NCBI RefSeq assembly: GCF_900009265.2
Contig: NZ_LR735026.1
Coordinates: 370,070 to 434,069 of the forward strand
DNA: 64,000 nucleotides
Direction: 5' to 3'
DNA from: Planktothrix paucivesiculata PCC 9631
GTDB lineage: Bacteria > Cyanobacteriota > Cyanobacteriia > Cyanobacteriales > Microcoleaceae
The position numbers were made by a program, and so were the translations under genes. This document shows positions 7,760-16,509 of the stretch, in pieces; position 1 is the stretch's first letter, and the number at the start of each line of letters is the position of its first letter. Below the pieces are notes generated by a model. It was not told the DNA's origin, made no database searches, and saw only the letters and a list, made by a program, of their open reading frames with translations.

Positions 7760-10700
7760 ATGTCTACATCTCGCAGTGTTGCCGCTACTTCTGAGGGAAT
7801 CGCTAAAATTAAAGCGAGAATGGTTGAACTGGAAAAAACCATTGACCTGGGAAAAACGGGAAAACATTGCTGGACACAGGGGTATTTAGCGAAACAAGCT
7901 CACGTAGGTTTAGACACAGTTAAACGGTTTTTGAAAGGAATTGCTATTGATACAGGTTATGCGATCGCAATTGTAAAAGCGTTAAACTTAGAATTAGCAG
8001 ATATTGTCAATATTCCCAAACTTGACCCAGAACCACCACAACCTAATACTATTAACTGGCATCAAATCTGTGAATCTCGCCTCGACGCCTACGAAGAACG
8101 CTTTTTCAAGAATAACCCGTTAACGGGGATTAATTTTTATGTGCCTTTGGGGTTAGTGGAACCGAAACGGGAACAGGAAAAACGACAAAAACAGGAAGTG
8201 AACCCGGAGGACGGGTCACAATTTTATCAATTAGCGGAAACAGAAATTACCAAAACCTATAACGAACCTAATCAATTTTTTGAGGAGGTTTTACGACAGG
8301 GAAATAGTAAAAGTAAAGGTAAACGTTTGGCTATTATTGGGGAACCTGGGGCGGGAAAAACAACGTTATTATATCAAATTGCTCGATGGATTTTACAGGA
8401 AAATTTAGGTTATCCGATTTTAATTCGGTTGGCGGATGTTGATAAACCCATACGAGATTATTTAACTCAAAATTGGTTACGCGATGCGACGCCAAGTTTA
8501 ACGGGGGTTTCGCCGGAATGGGTTTCTGGGTTTGAGAGGTTGATTACAAAAAAACAAAATTCTTCGGCGGATTATTCGGCGGATTATTCGGCGGTTGAAA
8601 CCGCGTCTACACAGACAAAACCCGCCGTCGCGGGTTGTGAGCCGTTGGATTTCTCATCTGTCCGCGAAGGCGGACATCGTTTGTGTAGCCGCGAATTCCA
8701 TTCGCCGGATACTTCTTCGACGGATATTTCGGCGGATTATTCGGCGGTTGAAACCGCGTCTACACAGACAAAACCCGCCGTCGCGGGTTCGCAAATTGTG
8801 CCATTTTCCCAACAGGTTTACTTACTCCTCGACGCCGTTGATGAAATGGGGATAACGTCACCTTTGGTAACAATTAATCAACAGTTAGCGGAAGGATGGA
8901 CGCAGGGGTTACGGGTGGTGTTAACCTGTCGGTTGAATGTTTGGGAGGGGGAGAAAAACGCCTTAAGGGATTTTGATGTTTATCGCAATTTAGATTTTAA
9001 TTCCCAACAGATTCAGGATTTTATTGAACAATGGTTTAATGATAAAACCCAGAGTCAGGAATTATTAAAACAGTTAAATGAATCCAACCAAACCCGGATT
9101 AATGATTTAATTAAAAATCCCCTGCGGTTAGGGTTATTATGTCGGACTTGGAAACGGGGGCAAAAATTACCGGAAACCCAAGCGGGACTTTATCAACGGT
9201 TGGTTAATAGTCATTATCAATGGAAGGATGAACAGAAACCGTTTCAAATTCCATTCGAGGTGCAAGAATGTCTCCATCAAAAGTTAGGAGAGTTAGCGAA
9301 AAATGCGATAAACCGTGAACAATTTCGGTTTCGCTTAGAGGAAAAATTTGTTGAACAGTATTTAGGAAAACCGCAACGGGAAAATACTCTATTTGATTGG
9401 GCGTTGAAATTAGGATGGTTAAATCGGGTGGGGTTAGCATCCGTTGAGGAAAAGGATTCAGACCAAGCGGTTTATGCGTTTTTCCATCCCACGTTTCAGG
9501 AATATTTTGCAGCTTTAGCGATTAACGATTGGGATTATTTTTTACCTCGAAATCATGGGAATTGTCCGGTGGAGGGGAAAGAGTATCGAATTTTTCAACC
9601 CCAATGGAAACAGGTGATTTTATTATGGTTGGGGCGGGATGATGTGGAGATAGGGGAGAAAGAGGCGTTTATTCAGAGGTTGGTTAGTTTTGATGATGGA
9701 TGTGGATTTTTTTATGGGGAGCCTGCCTATTTTTTGGCTGCTGCGGGAATTAATGAGTTTAAAGAATGCAGTTTATCGGATGCAATTGTAGAAAAAATTG
9801 TTAAATGGGGTTTTGGTTATTTTAATAATGAGAAGCAAGAATGGATAACTTTTCTGGCTCCAATTGAGGAAAGCGCAAGAGCAATATTACCAGAGACAAT
9901 AAGAGAAAAAGTAATCACTAATTTAATTAAAATTTTAGAAAATACTGAGGATGAATATACTCCTAGTATTGTTGCCGAGAGTTTAGGGAAACTTGACCCT
10001 GGAAATGAGTTAGCAATAGGAACGTTAATTCGAGTTTTAGGGAATACTGAGGATGAATATACTCGTAGAAAAATTGCTGAGAGTTTAGGAAAAATTGACC
10101 CTGGAAATGAGTTAGCAATAGGAACGTTAATTTGGTTATTAGAAAATGATAAGGATGAAGATACTTGCTGGTTGTTTGCCTATAGTTTAAGTAAAATTGC
10201 CCTTGGAAATGAGTTAGCAATAAGGGAGTTAATTCGGGTCTTAGAAACCTCTGAGAATCAAACGAATCGGAGTTCGGTTGCCTACAGTTTAAGTAAAATT
10301 GCCGTTGGAAATGAGTTAGCAATAGGGGAGTTAATTCGGGTCTTAGAAACCTCTGAGGATGAAGGTACTCACTTGTGGGTTGCCTATAGTTTGGAGGAAA
10401 TTGCCGTTGGAAATGAGTTAGCAATACGGACATTGATTCGAGTCTTAGAAACTACTGAGTCTGAAGATACTTGCTGGAGGGTTGCCAGGAGTTTAGGGAA
10501 ACTTGACCCTGGAAATGAGTTAGCAATACAGACGTTAATTCGAGTCTTAGAAACCACTGATTCTAACTTGATTCGCATGAGGGTTGCCGTTATTTTAGGA
10601 GAAATTGACCCTAGAAATGAGTTAACAATACGAGAGTTAATTGGGATCTTAGAAATTACTGAGGATGAAGATGCTCGCAGGACGGTTGCCGTTATTTTAG

Positions 10701-11668
10701 GAGAAATTGACCCTGGAAATGAGTTAGCAATACGAGAGTTAATTCGGGTCTTAGAAACTACTGAGTCTGAAAATACTCGCAGGAGGGCTGCCGAGAGTTT
10801 AGCAGAAATTGCCGTTGGAAATGAGTTAGCAATAGGAGGGTTAATTCGGGTCTTAGAAACTACTGAGTCTGAAGATACTCGCAGGACGACCGCCGAGAGT
10901 TTAGCGGAAATTGCCGTTGGAAATGAGTTAGCAATAGGAGGGTTAATTCGGGTCTTAGAAACTACTGAGTCTGAAGATACTCGCAGGACGACCGCCGAGA
11001 GTTTAGGGAAAATAATCAAAACAGAAAAACAATATACAGATATAGTTTTACCCCTCAAACATAACTTAATTAATGGAGTTCACGAGAATAATTTTGCTCT
11101 CTTTAAAAACTTCTATACACTCCTCTGGCCATGCGCCCAAAATCTACCTTATCCCAAATTTTATCAAGCATGGCATCACAACACCCTGACCCCACATCCT
11201 GAAATTACCAATAATACCCCCGTTGGCAATACCCCAACCGTGCGACAATTAGAACAACAATTCACCGATATTTGTAGCCAACTCCCTTACCCCCACCTCC
11301 ATTGCATCGACGCGAAAAGACTGCAAAACCTCAACACTAAAAGCGAGTTTGTCCAAGCATTTTGTAACCGTCTCTATCAAAAACTATTACCTAATGAAAC
11401 TATCCCAAAAGTGCAAAATGTCACTGACTTAGAAACCAAAATTATCCACCTGAAACAGCAACTCCAAACCCCCCATCTGTTCATACTGTTACTCGCAGAT
11501 GGGACACCCACCCCCGAAGTGCTCGACTGTTGCGACTATCTCACCGACGTCTTACACCTCGGTTGGATAACTCCCGACCCCCTACCCTTACCACCCCCGC
11601 AACGTTCTTTTATGGCGTCGCAGGAGAATTTATTAGAAGCAATTGAAAGTTGGGTTGCGGAATATTAA
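7760..11668 (+). CDS. STAND ATPase: HTH-NACHT-HEAT-repeat protein with in-frame repeat insertion
   Basis: A 1302-residue multidomain protein. Residues 8-90 look like an XRE/Cro-type helix-turn-helix (YLAKQAHVGLDTVKRFLKG). The NACHT P-loop GEPGAGKTTLLYQ is near residue 193, and the Walker B VYLLLDAVDEMG near 352. Between them, at about residues 267-343, sits a low-complexity insert encoded by a fold-back DNA repeat. A winged-helix/helical region follows (about 400-700), then ten 34-residue HEAT-like repeats of the form GNELAI.(E/T)LIRVLE. A C-terminal alpha/beta domain (about 1160-1302) ends in a long hydrophobic strand (LFILLLADG). Such proteins are oligomerising signal-transduction NTPases, many proposed to act in defence or cell death. 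The trigger and effector activity here are unknown. Confidence 0.85.
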   Translation: MSTSRSVAATSEGIAKIKARMVELEKTIDLGKTGKHCWTQGYLAKQAHVGLDTVKRFLKGIAIDTGYAIAIVKALNLELADIVNIPKLDPEPPQPNTINWHQICESRLDAYEERFFKNNPLTGINFYVPLGLVEPKREQEKRQKQEVNPEDGSQFYQLAETEITKTYNEPNQFFEEVLRQGNSKSKGKRLAIIGEPGAGKTTLLYQIARWILQENLGYPILIRLADVDKPIRDYLTQNWLRDATPSLTGVSPEWVSGFERLITKKQNSSADYSADYSAVETASTQTKPAVAGCEPLDFSSVREGGHRLCSREFHSPDTSSTDISADYSAVETASTQTKPAVAGSQIVPFSQQVYLLLDAVDEMGITSPLVTINQQLAEGWTQGLRVVLTCRLNVWEGEKNALRDFDVYRNLDFNSQQIQDFIEQWFNDKTQSQELLKQLNESNQTRINDLIKNPLRLGLLCRTWKRGQKLPETQAGLYQRLVNSHYQWKDEQKPFQIPFEVQECLHQKLGELAKNAINREQFRFRLEEKFVEQYLGKPQRENTLFDWALKLGWLNRVGLASVEEKDSDQAVYAFFHPTFQEYFAALAINDWDYFLPRNHGNCPVEGKEYRIFQPQWKQVILLWLGRDDVEIGEKEAFIQRLVSFDDGCGFFYGEPAYFLAAAGINEFKECSLSDAIVEKIVKWGFGYFNNEKQEWITFLAPIEESARAILPETIREKVITNLIKILENTEDEYTPSIVAESLGKLDPGNELAIGTLIRVLGNTEDEYTRRKIAESLGKIDPGNELAIGTLIWLLENDKDEDTCWLFAYSLSKIALGNELAIRELIRVLETSENQTNRSSVAYSLSKIAVGNELAIGELIRVLETSEDEGTHLWVAYSLEEIAVGNELAIRTLIRVLETTESEDTCWRVARSLGKLDPGNELAIQTLIRVLETTDSNLIRMRVAVILGEIDPRNELTIRELIGILEITEDEDARRTVAVILGEIDPGNELAIRELIRVLETTESENTRRRAAESLAEIAVGNELAIGGLIRVLETTESEDTRRTTAESLAEIAVGNELAIGGLIRVLETTESEDTRRTTAESLGKIIKTEKQYTDIVLPLKHNLINGVHENNFALFKNFYTLLWPCAQNLPYPKFYQAWHHNTLTPHPEITNNTPVGNTPTVRQLEQQFTDICSQLPYPHLHCIDAKRLQNLNTKSEFVQAFCNRLYQKLLPNETIPKVQNVTDLETKIIHLKQQLQTPHLFILLLADGTPTPEVLDCCDYLTDVLHLGWITPDPLPLPPPQRSFMASQENLLEAIESWVAEY
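8576..8789. repeat. Fold-back (MITE-like) repeat inserted in frame within the NACHT gene
   Basis: A 61-bp segment occurs twice as a perfect direct repeat (8576-8636 and 8729-8789), 153 bp apart, so the frame is preserved. Between the copies, about 8660-8712 is a diverged inverted copy (GTTTGTGTAGCCGCGAATTC against the arm's complement GTCTGTGTAGACGCGGTTTC), so arms 1 and 2 can form a long hairpin. It resembles palindromic repeats that are common between genes in filamentous cyanobacteria (from memory). It encodes the duplicated peptide SADYSAVETASTQTKPAVAG. Confidence 0.85.
10001..11020 (+). repeat. Ten 102-bp tandem repeats encoding 34-residue HEAT-like units
   Basis: Units begin GGAAATGAGTTAGCAAT and recur exactly every 102 bp ten times; a degenerate unit precedes them. 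The last two units (10817 and 10919) are identical over their first 88 bp, which points to recent duplication or gene conversion. Changes among units concentrate in the second helix (residues 14-26 of each unit). Confidence 0.92.
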
Positions 11669-11683
11669 TCAACTTCAGAAAGT

Positions 11684-11700
11684 CAGAAACCGGGTTTCTG
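11684..11700. repeat. Short perfect palindrome after the NACHT gene
   Basis: CAGAAACCGGGTTTCTG, two 8-base arms around a central G, 16 bases after the stop codon. It has no T-tract on either side. It resembles the abundant AGAAACC/GGTTTCT palindromes seen between genes in cyanobacteria (recalled, not searched). Confidence 0.6.
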
Positions 11701-11808
11701 GGTTTCTAAGCCGAAAAATCATCCTCAAGACTGAGATAAATAGGGCGAGATTATATTACTATTTTACCATATAAATAGAGTCTAAAAATAATTTAATGGA
11801 TCAGCACT

Positions 11809-11958
11809 ATGGCAACTAAAAAGCGTTATATCCCTTCGGAAGAATATCGTCAAATGTTAGTCCGTGATGGCGATCGCCGTTTTAAAGAATGGCATGATAA
11901 ATTCTTGAAATATCAACAGCTATTTCTGGCAGATATGAACAAACGCAAAGCAGCATAA
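11809..11958 (+). CDS. Small basic hypothetical protein (49 aa)
   Basis: An ATG-initiated frame of 49 residues starting MATKKRYIPSEEYRQMLVRD. It is highly charged and predicted mostly helical (RFKEWHDKFLKYQQLFLADM) with a basic C-terminus NKRKAA. It has no membrane segment or signal peptide. It stands alone between the NACHT gene and the convergent speA. Amino-acid composition and codon use look real, but no obvious Shine-Dalgarno is seen and I do not recognise the family. Confidence 0.5.
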   Translation: MATKKRYIPSEEYRQMLVRDGDRRFKEWHDKFLKYQQLFLADMNKRKAA

Positions 11959-12048
11959 TTTTTAGCCAAATTATTATTTTCTTAATAGTTTTATTGAATA
12001 ATTATAACTTGTCTTGCGGGAAAAGAGGTTATATTAAATGCCTAAATT

Positions 12049-12089
12049 ATCCCTCCTAATTTCCCATTTTTAATGGGGTTAGGGGGGAT
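12049..12089. repeat. Dispersed palindrome (ATCCC..CCTAA family)
   Basis: Outer arms ATCCCTCCTAA and TTAGGGGGGAT pair with one mismatch. An inner CCCATT/AATGGG stem makes a nested hairpin. The same outer text occurs near 6520, 31714 and 50309. It lies between the 49-aa gene and the end of speA, in a 180-base gap with nothing else visible. Confidence 0.6.
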
Positions 12090-12138
12090 CATCTTTAGCG
12101 GTTATAATTCTATTTAATATTGGTTTGACCCTACGGGG

Positions 12139-14130
12139 TTAATGGAGGTAGGTATAACGCCGCAAACTGCGTTCATAGTTTTGTAATAGCAGTTGAGATT
12201 CTTCTAAACTAATCCGTTTTTGTTCTAACGCCTGTTCGGTTTGGCGACGAATACTTTCAATTAAATCCTCCGTATCATACTGAACATAACCCAATACTTC
12301 GTTCATGGTATCGCCTTTAATTACGGATTCAATTTGATATCCTTGGGGAGTTAATTTGATATGAACAACGTTAGTATCCCCAAATAAATTATGCAGATTT
12401 CCCATAATTTCTTGATACGCCCCCGCTAGGAACATTCCTAAATAATAGGGTTGTTTTTCATTGGGATTTTGAGATAAATCGGAACTCTGTTCTAAAGAAT
12501 GTAATTCTAAAACATATTTTACATCTCGTAAATCAATAAACTGATCAATTTTGCCATCACTATCACAGGTTAAATCCGCTAAAGTTGCCCGTTTTGTGGG
12601 TTCTTCATCTAATCGATGAATCGGCATAATTGGGAATAATTGATCAATTGCCCAGGTATCGGGGGCGGATTTAAAGACCGAAAGATTGACATAATAAATC
12701 GAAGCCATAATCTTTTCTAGGTCTTCTAATTCATCGGGAATATAATCGGAATTTCTAACAATTTCTAGGATTTTTCGACAACAAGCCCAATGAATTTTTT
12801 CGGCTTTAGCGCGATCGCTTAAACTCAAATAACCAAACCCAAATAAACTAATCGCTTCCCCCTTAAATTGGGTAGCATCGTGATAGGCTTCTTGGTAGTT
12901 ATCCTCATTAATTGATTGATAAGTATCATCCAAATTCCTTAAAATTAGATGATCTTTTTCCGTAATAACTGGGGGTTCATCCATGGGAATATCACTGCTG
13001 CCCAACACATCAAACACTAAGACAGATTGATGGGAAGCGATCGCCCGTCCACTTTCACTAATTAACGTCGGAACTGGTAATTTTCGCTCCTCACAGGCTT
13101 CTTTAACCTCGGCGACAACATCATTAGCATAATTCTGCATATTGTAGTTTTTAGAGGCGTGGAAATTGGTTTTAGACCCATCATAATCAACGCCTAAACC
13201 GCCGCCCACATCCAAATACTTCATATTCGCCCCTAATTTTGCCAATTCCACATAAATTTGACTGGCTTCTTGCAAGGCATCTTTAATCACACTAATCGAA
13301 GAAATTTGGGAGCCAATATGAAAATGTAACAGTTGTAAACTGTCTAACATTTCAGCTTTTTTCAGCTTTTCCACCACGTCCATAATTTCAGGAATCGTTA
13401 AGCCAAATTTAGCGCGATCGCCCGTTGAACCGCCCCAACGTCCCATTCCCTTTGTACTCAATTTAGCCCGGACTCCCACAATCGGACGGATGCCTAATTG
13501 TTGACTCGCAGCAATGACTAAATTAACTTCTTCAATCTGTTCTAAAACAATAATTGCCGTCTGTCCCAATCGTTGGGCTAATAGGGCAGTATCAATATAT
13601 TCTTGATCTTTATAACCATTACAAATTAATAGGGAGTCATGATTTTTTAATAATGCCAAAGCAATTAATAATTCTGGCTTTGAACCCGCTTCTAAACCAA
13701 AATTATAGGGTTGACCAAACCGGACTAAATCTTCTAGTAAGTGCCGTTCTTGATTACATTTAACCGGATAAACTCCCCGATAAACCCCCGGATAACTGTA
13801 ACGGGCGATCGCCTTAGCAAAACAAGCATTTAATCGCTCAATTCGGTCTTCAAGGATATCGGGAAAACGGATTAATAAAGGTAACTCAATATTGCGACTT
13901 TTTAGCGATTCGACTAATTTTAATAAATCCAAAGATCCCCCTCGGTTCGCTTTTGGGGAAACCGTCACATTCCCCACCGCATTAATCGAAAAATAAGGAT
14001 CACCCCATCCTTGAATCCGATAGAGTTTTTCGCTATCTTCAATTGTCCAGGTTTTTTCCTCCGTAACCTGGGGGGACTCCGTTGTTACCTCCGGTGTCTG
14101 GGGTTTAGGGGCGAGTGCATTGACATCCAT
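12139..14130 (-). CDS. speA: Biosynthetic arginine decarboxylase
   Basis: A 663-residue PLP enzyme of the alanine-racemase-fold group that converts arginine to agmatine and CO2, the first step of polyamine synthesis. The PLP-binding lysine is K124 in YPVKCNQERH. HFHIGSQ and DVGGGLGVDYDGS form the TIM-barrel phosphate and substrate sites, and SESGRAIASHQSVLVFDV is typical of SpeA. The N-terminal 28 residues are a variable extension. The ATG start at 14130 is followed by a normal coding context. It is a single gene, convergent with the small upstream gene and divergent from ndk. Confidence 0.96.
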   Translation of the reverse strand: MDVNALAPKPQTPEVTTESPQVTEEKTWTIEDSEKLYRIQGWGDPYFSINAVGNVTVSPKANRGGSLDLLKLVESLKSRNIELPLLIRFPDILEDRIERLNACFAKAIARYSYPGVYRGVYPVKCNQERHLLEDLVRFGQPYNFGLEAGSKPELLIALALLKNHDSLLICNGYKDQEYIDTALLAQRLGQTAIIVLEQIEEVNLVIAASQQLGIRPIVGVRAKLSTKGMGRWGGSTGDRAKFGLTIPEIMDVVEKLKKAEMLDSLQLLHFHIGSQISSISVIKDALQEASQIYVELAKLGANMKYLDVGGGLGVDYDGSKTNFHASKNYNMQNYANDVVAEVKEACEERKLPVPTLISESGRAIASHQSVLVFDVLGSSDIPMDEPPVITEKDHLILRNLDDTYQSINEDNYQEAYHDATQFKGEAISLFGFGYLSLSDRAKAEKIHWACCRKILEIVRNSDYIPDELEDLEKIMASIYYVNLSVFKSAPDTWAIDQLFPIMPIHRLDEEPTKRATLADLTCDSDGKIDQFIDLRDVKYVLELHSLEQSSDLSQNPNEKQPYYLGMFLAGAYQEIMGNLHNLFGDTNVVHIKLTPQGYQIESVIKGDTMNEVLGYVQYDTEDLIESIRRQTEQALEQKRISLEESQLLLQNYERSLRRYTYLH

Positions 14131-14259
14131 TTGTTTCTATCCTTGCCGTTGAGCAACAATCAGACAGTGTAGCGGTTTAAGTTAAGATTAACCAGCCCTC
14201 TGTTACCAGGGATACGGTAATCTAAATTGTGAACTTGAATCACAGTTAAGGAGATTCCC

Positions 14260-14709
14260 TTGGAACGGACATTTATTGCGATTAAACCCGATGGCGTTCA
14301 GCGCGGACTCGTAGGGGAAATTATTGGGCGCTTTGAAGCCAAAGGCTTTACCCTGATTGGTTTGAAGTTAGTGATTGCCAGTCAAGAGTTAGCCGAACGC
14401 CACTATGATATTCACAAAGAAAGACCTTTTTTCAAAGATTTAGTGTCTTTTATTACCTCTGGCCCCCTAGTCGCCATGGTCTGGGAAGGGGATGGCGTTG
14501 TGGCTTCAGCCCGGAGAATTATCGGAGCCACCAACCCCTTAACCGCCGAACCGGGTACGATTCGGGGGGATTTTGCGGTCAGTATTGGCCGGAATATTAT
14601 TCATGGTTCCGATGCCATTGAAACTGCACAACGGGAAATAGGCCTCTGGTTTACGGATGCTGAATTGGCCAATTGGGAATCGACGATGAAACCCTGGTTA
14701 GTCGAGTAG
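14260..14709 (+). CDS. ndk: Nucleoside diphosphate kinase (TTG start)
   Basis: A 149-residue NDK transferring the gamma-phosphate between NTPs and NDPs. The active-site histidine is H115 in NIIHGSD, and the N-terminal [20 protein letters not shown] matches the family. The start is TTG at 14260: it follows AAGGAG by six bases and gives the family-typical N-terminus, and no ATG lies nearby in frame. A rarer start codon could lower translation. A perfect 12-bp hairpin follows the stop and separates it from the convergent TerC-like gene. Confidence 0.97.
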   Translation: MERTFIAIKPDGVQRGLVGEIIGRFEAKGFTLIGLKLVIASQELAERHYDIHKERPFFKDLVSFITSGPLVAMVWEGDGVVASARRIIGATNPLTAEPGTIRGDFAVSIGRNIIHGSDAIETAQREIGLWFTDAELANWESTMKPWLVE

Positions 14710-14719
14710 TTTTCATCCA

Positions 14720-14753
14720 GTTAGCGGTTAAGAATTATCGGTTAACCGCTAAC
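14720..14753. terminator. Hairpin between convergent ndk and terC-like genes
   Basis: Perfect arms GTTAGCGGTTAA and TTAACCGCTAAC (12 bp) enclose a 10-nt loop. Neither side has a real T-run, so it may be an intrinsic terminator of weak type or an RNA-stabilising hairpin shared by both transcripts. Confidence 0.5.
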
Positions 14754-14755
14754 GA

Positions 14756-15454
14756 TTAATTATTATGATGGGCATCTTCAACCCGTTGGGAAAATCCCCA
14801 AGCAAATAAACCCAAGGTGAGGACAACCATTAACCATTCCGGCGGCACTAAAGCCGGATCAATCACTCGCAATAACAACCTTAATCCCACTAAACCTACG
14901 GTTAAATATCCGGCGGTTTCTAAATAGACATAATCCTTTAGCCACTGAATAAATAAAGTCGCCATAAATCTCAGAATAATAATTCCGATAGTAGCCCCGG
15001 TAATCACCAGCCAAGCTCGATCGGAAATGGCGATCGCGGCGGTGACACTATCGAGGGAAAAAGCCAGATCCGTAACGGCAATCAGGGGCAAGACTTGCCA
15101 AAAAGACTTGTAGCGTATAGCTGATTCTGATTTATCTTCCTGACTTTTATTAAAAAAGTATCGAAATACTAACCAGAGTAAATATAAAGCTCCTAATAAT
15201 TCAAATTGCCAATATTTAATTACCCAAGTCGCAGTAATAATTAAAAGAATTCGTAAAATAAAGGCTAGAAACAAACCAATATTTAGGGCTTTGTTTTGAA
15301 GTTTTGGATCTTCTAAACCACAGGAAATAGAAGCTAAAGCAATGGCATTATCCGCCGATAATACCGCTTCCAATGCAATTAAAATCGGCAGTAAGACGAG
15401 AAGATTTAACTCGATATTTCGAGAAAATTCCAGAACGTTATCAAGATCTAACAT
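14756..15454 (-). CDS. TerC family integral membrane protein
   Basis: A 232-residue protein with about seven hydrophobic segments. It has the TerC hallmark acidic motifs within membrane segments: LEAVLSADNAIALA near residues 27-40 and TDLAFSLDSVTAAIAI near 120-135. TerC proteins are linked to tellurite resistance or Mn/Ca export; thylakoid TerC homologues help insert membrane proteins. Which applies cannot be read from the sequence. The C-terminus SQRVEDAHHNN is soluble. It is monocistronic and divergent from psaM. Confidence 0.88.
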   Translation of the reverse strand: MLDLDNVLEFSRNIELNLLVLLPILIALEAVLSADNAIALASISCGLEDPKLQNKALNIGLFLAFILRILLIITATWVIKYWQFELLGALYLLWLVFRYFFNKSQEDKSESAIRYKSFWQVLPLIAVTDLAFSLDSVTAAIAISDRAWLVITGATIGIIILRFMATLFIQWLKDYVYLETAGYLTVGLVGLRLLLRVIDPALVPPEWLMVVLTLGLFAWGFSQRVEDAHHNN

Positions 15455-15646
15455 TAACGATTGATGATTCCTATAGTGTCCTCATTTCAGATTATATTAG
15501 AGTTTGCCTGATCTGTCGCTGATTGTTCAAGAAGCGGACTCAACCTCTGGGGTTTTCAACTTTTTGTTACGATACCCTTCCCAAAATGCCCAAATTAGTT
15601 GACATTAGTTAACGATTCTCTCAATTTATGAAGGAGCTATTCAACA

Positions 15647-15742
15647 ATGGCATTAACAGATACTCAGGTTTATATTGCCTTGGTTGTTGCCTTGATCCCT
15701 GGAATTTTAGCCTTCCGTTTGGCGACCGAACTGTATAAATAG
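15647..15742 (+). CDS. psaM: Photosystem I reaction centre subunit XII
   Basis: A 31-residue single-helix protein starting [20 protein letters not shown] and ending RLATELYK, matching PsaM closely. Its one transmembrane helix packs at the trimer-forming side of photosystem I in cyanobacteria. AAGGAG lies 10 bases upstream of the ATG. The gene is alone, with 192 bases upstream to the divergent TerC-like gene and 252 downstream to the next. Confidence 0.97.
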   Translation: MALTDTQVYIALVVALIPGILAFRLATELYK

Positions 15743-15994
15743 AAAATTTCCAACTTATTAGTGAAAATTCACTGGTAACGGGTCAATTTCTAAATCTGTC
15801 TCGACAAAAAGAACCAAAATAGCAGACAATCATGCCCGAATGGGATAAAGTATTGTGTGTTAACTCGGTAAAAGTGTCGGGACAGTTTTTTTAGAAGAAT
15901 CCTGATTAGATGTCGTTTCTTAACCCGTTTTGGGGAAAGCTAGAACCCGCTCCTACTGTTAGTGTTCCCCGCGTTATAACATTCGTGAAAAGTC

Positions 15995-16435
15995 ATGTCT
16001 GCAATTCGACCTGTTCCCCAAATTATCACGCCCGTTGACCCTGTTCGCCGTCCCCGCGTGCGTCGAACCGCAAAGCGCCGACCTATTCGCAACCCCGGTT
16101 TGCTCACCGTTGAAACGACTGTTAAATTAGGCATCAATCTGATTTTATCTACCTTTGCCCTCTCGGCATTAATTCAGATGTTACCCCAACATCGTTCGGC
16201 GTCGGAAAAACTTCAAGATATTCGGGCTGAGGTCAAAATGACGGAAGAACGGGTGATGAAAGAACGGGAAGAATTTACTCGCTATTTTGATCCCCAGCAA
16301 ACTCAAAGAATTATGCAGGAACAAGGGAACCGAGTTGATCCGAGTCAAAAGCCGATTGTTTTCCTACCAGAACGTACCAGCAGCGCCGCCGAATTAACGG
16401 AGGAACCAACCGCTACCTATGCAGGTTTAGAATAG
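15995..16435 (+). CDS. Conserved hypothetical single-pass membrane protein with coiled coil
   Basis: 146 residues. The first 45 are Pro/Arg-rich and basic (RRPRVRRTAKRRPIRNP). One hydrophobic segment spans about 46-64 (LGINLILSTFALSALIQMLP). A charged helical or coiled-coil stretch runs about 68-95 (SEKLQDIRAEVKMTEERVMK). The order cytoplasmic basic tail, helix, coiled coil is like FtsB/FtsL-type small division proteins, but no specific similarity is claimed. Cyanobacteria carry conserved proteins of this layout. The 252 bases before it hold no clear gene. Confidence 0.7.
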   Translation: MSAIRPVPQIITPVDPVRRPRVRRTAKRRPIRNPGLLTVETTVKLGINLILSTFALSALIQMLPQHRSASEKLQDIRAEVKMTEERVMKEREEFTRYFDPQQTQRIMQEQGNRVDPSQKPIVFLPERTSSAAELTEEPTATYAGLE

Positions 16436-16509
16436 CAACTTCAATTCATGAATTCAGATGTAGGGGCAATTCATGAATTACCCCTAAAATACAGCCATAA
16501 ATCCTAAAT

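Noticed and set aside
9963-11058. Two long minus-strand open frames with repeated amino-acid patterns opposite the HEAT repeats
   Set aside because: They are antisense shadows of the 102-bp repeat units; the repeat period keeps them open. The plus-strand protein has clear HEAT and NACHT structure.
15910-16041. Short ATG frame (43 codons) between psaM and the coiled-coil membrane gene
   Set aside because: It overlaps the start of the better-supported gene at 15995 in another frame and looks like leader sequence.
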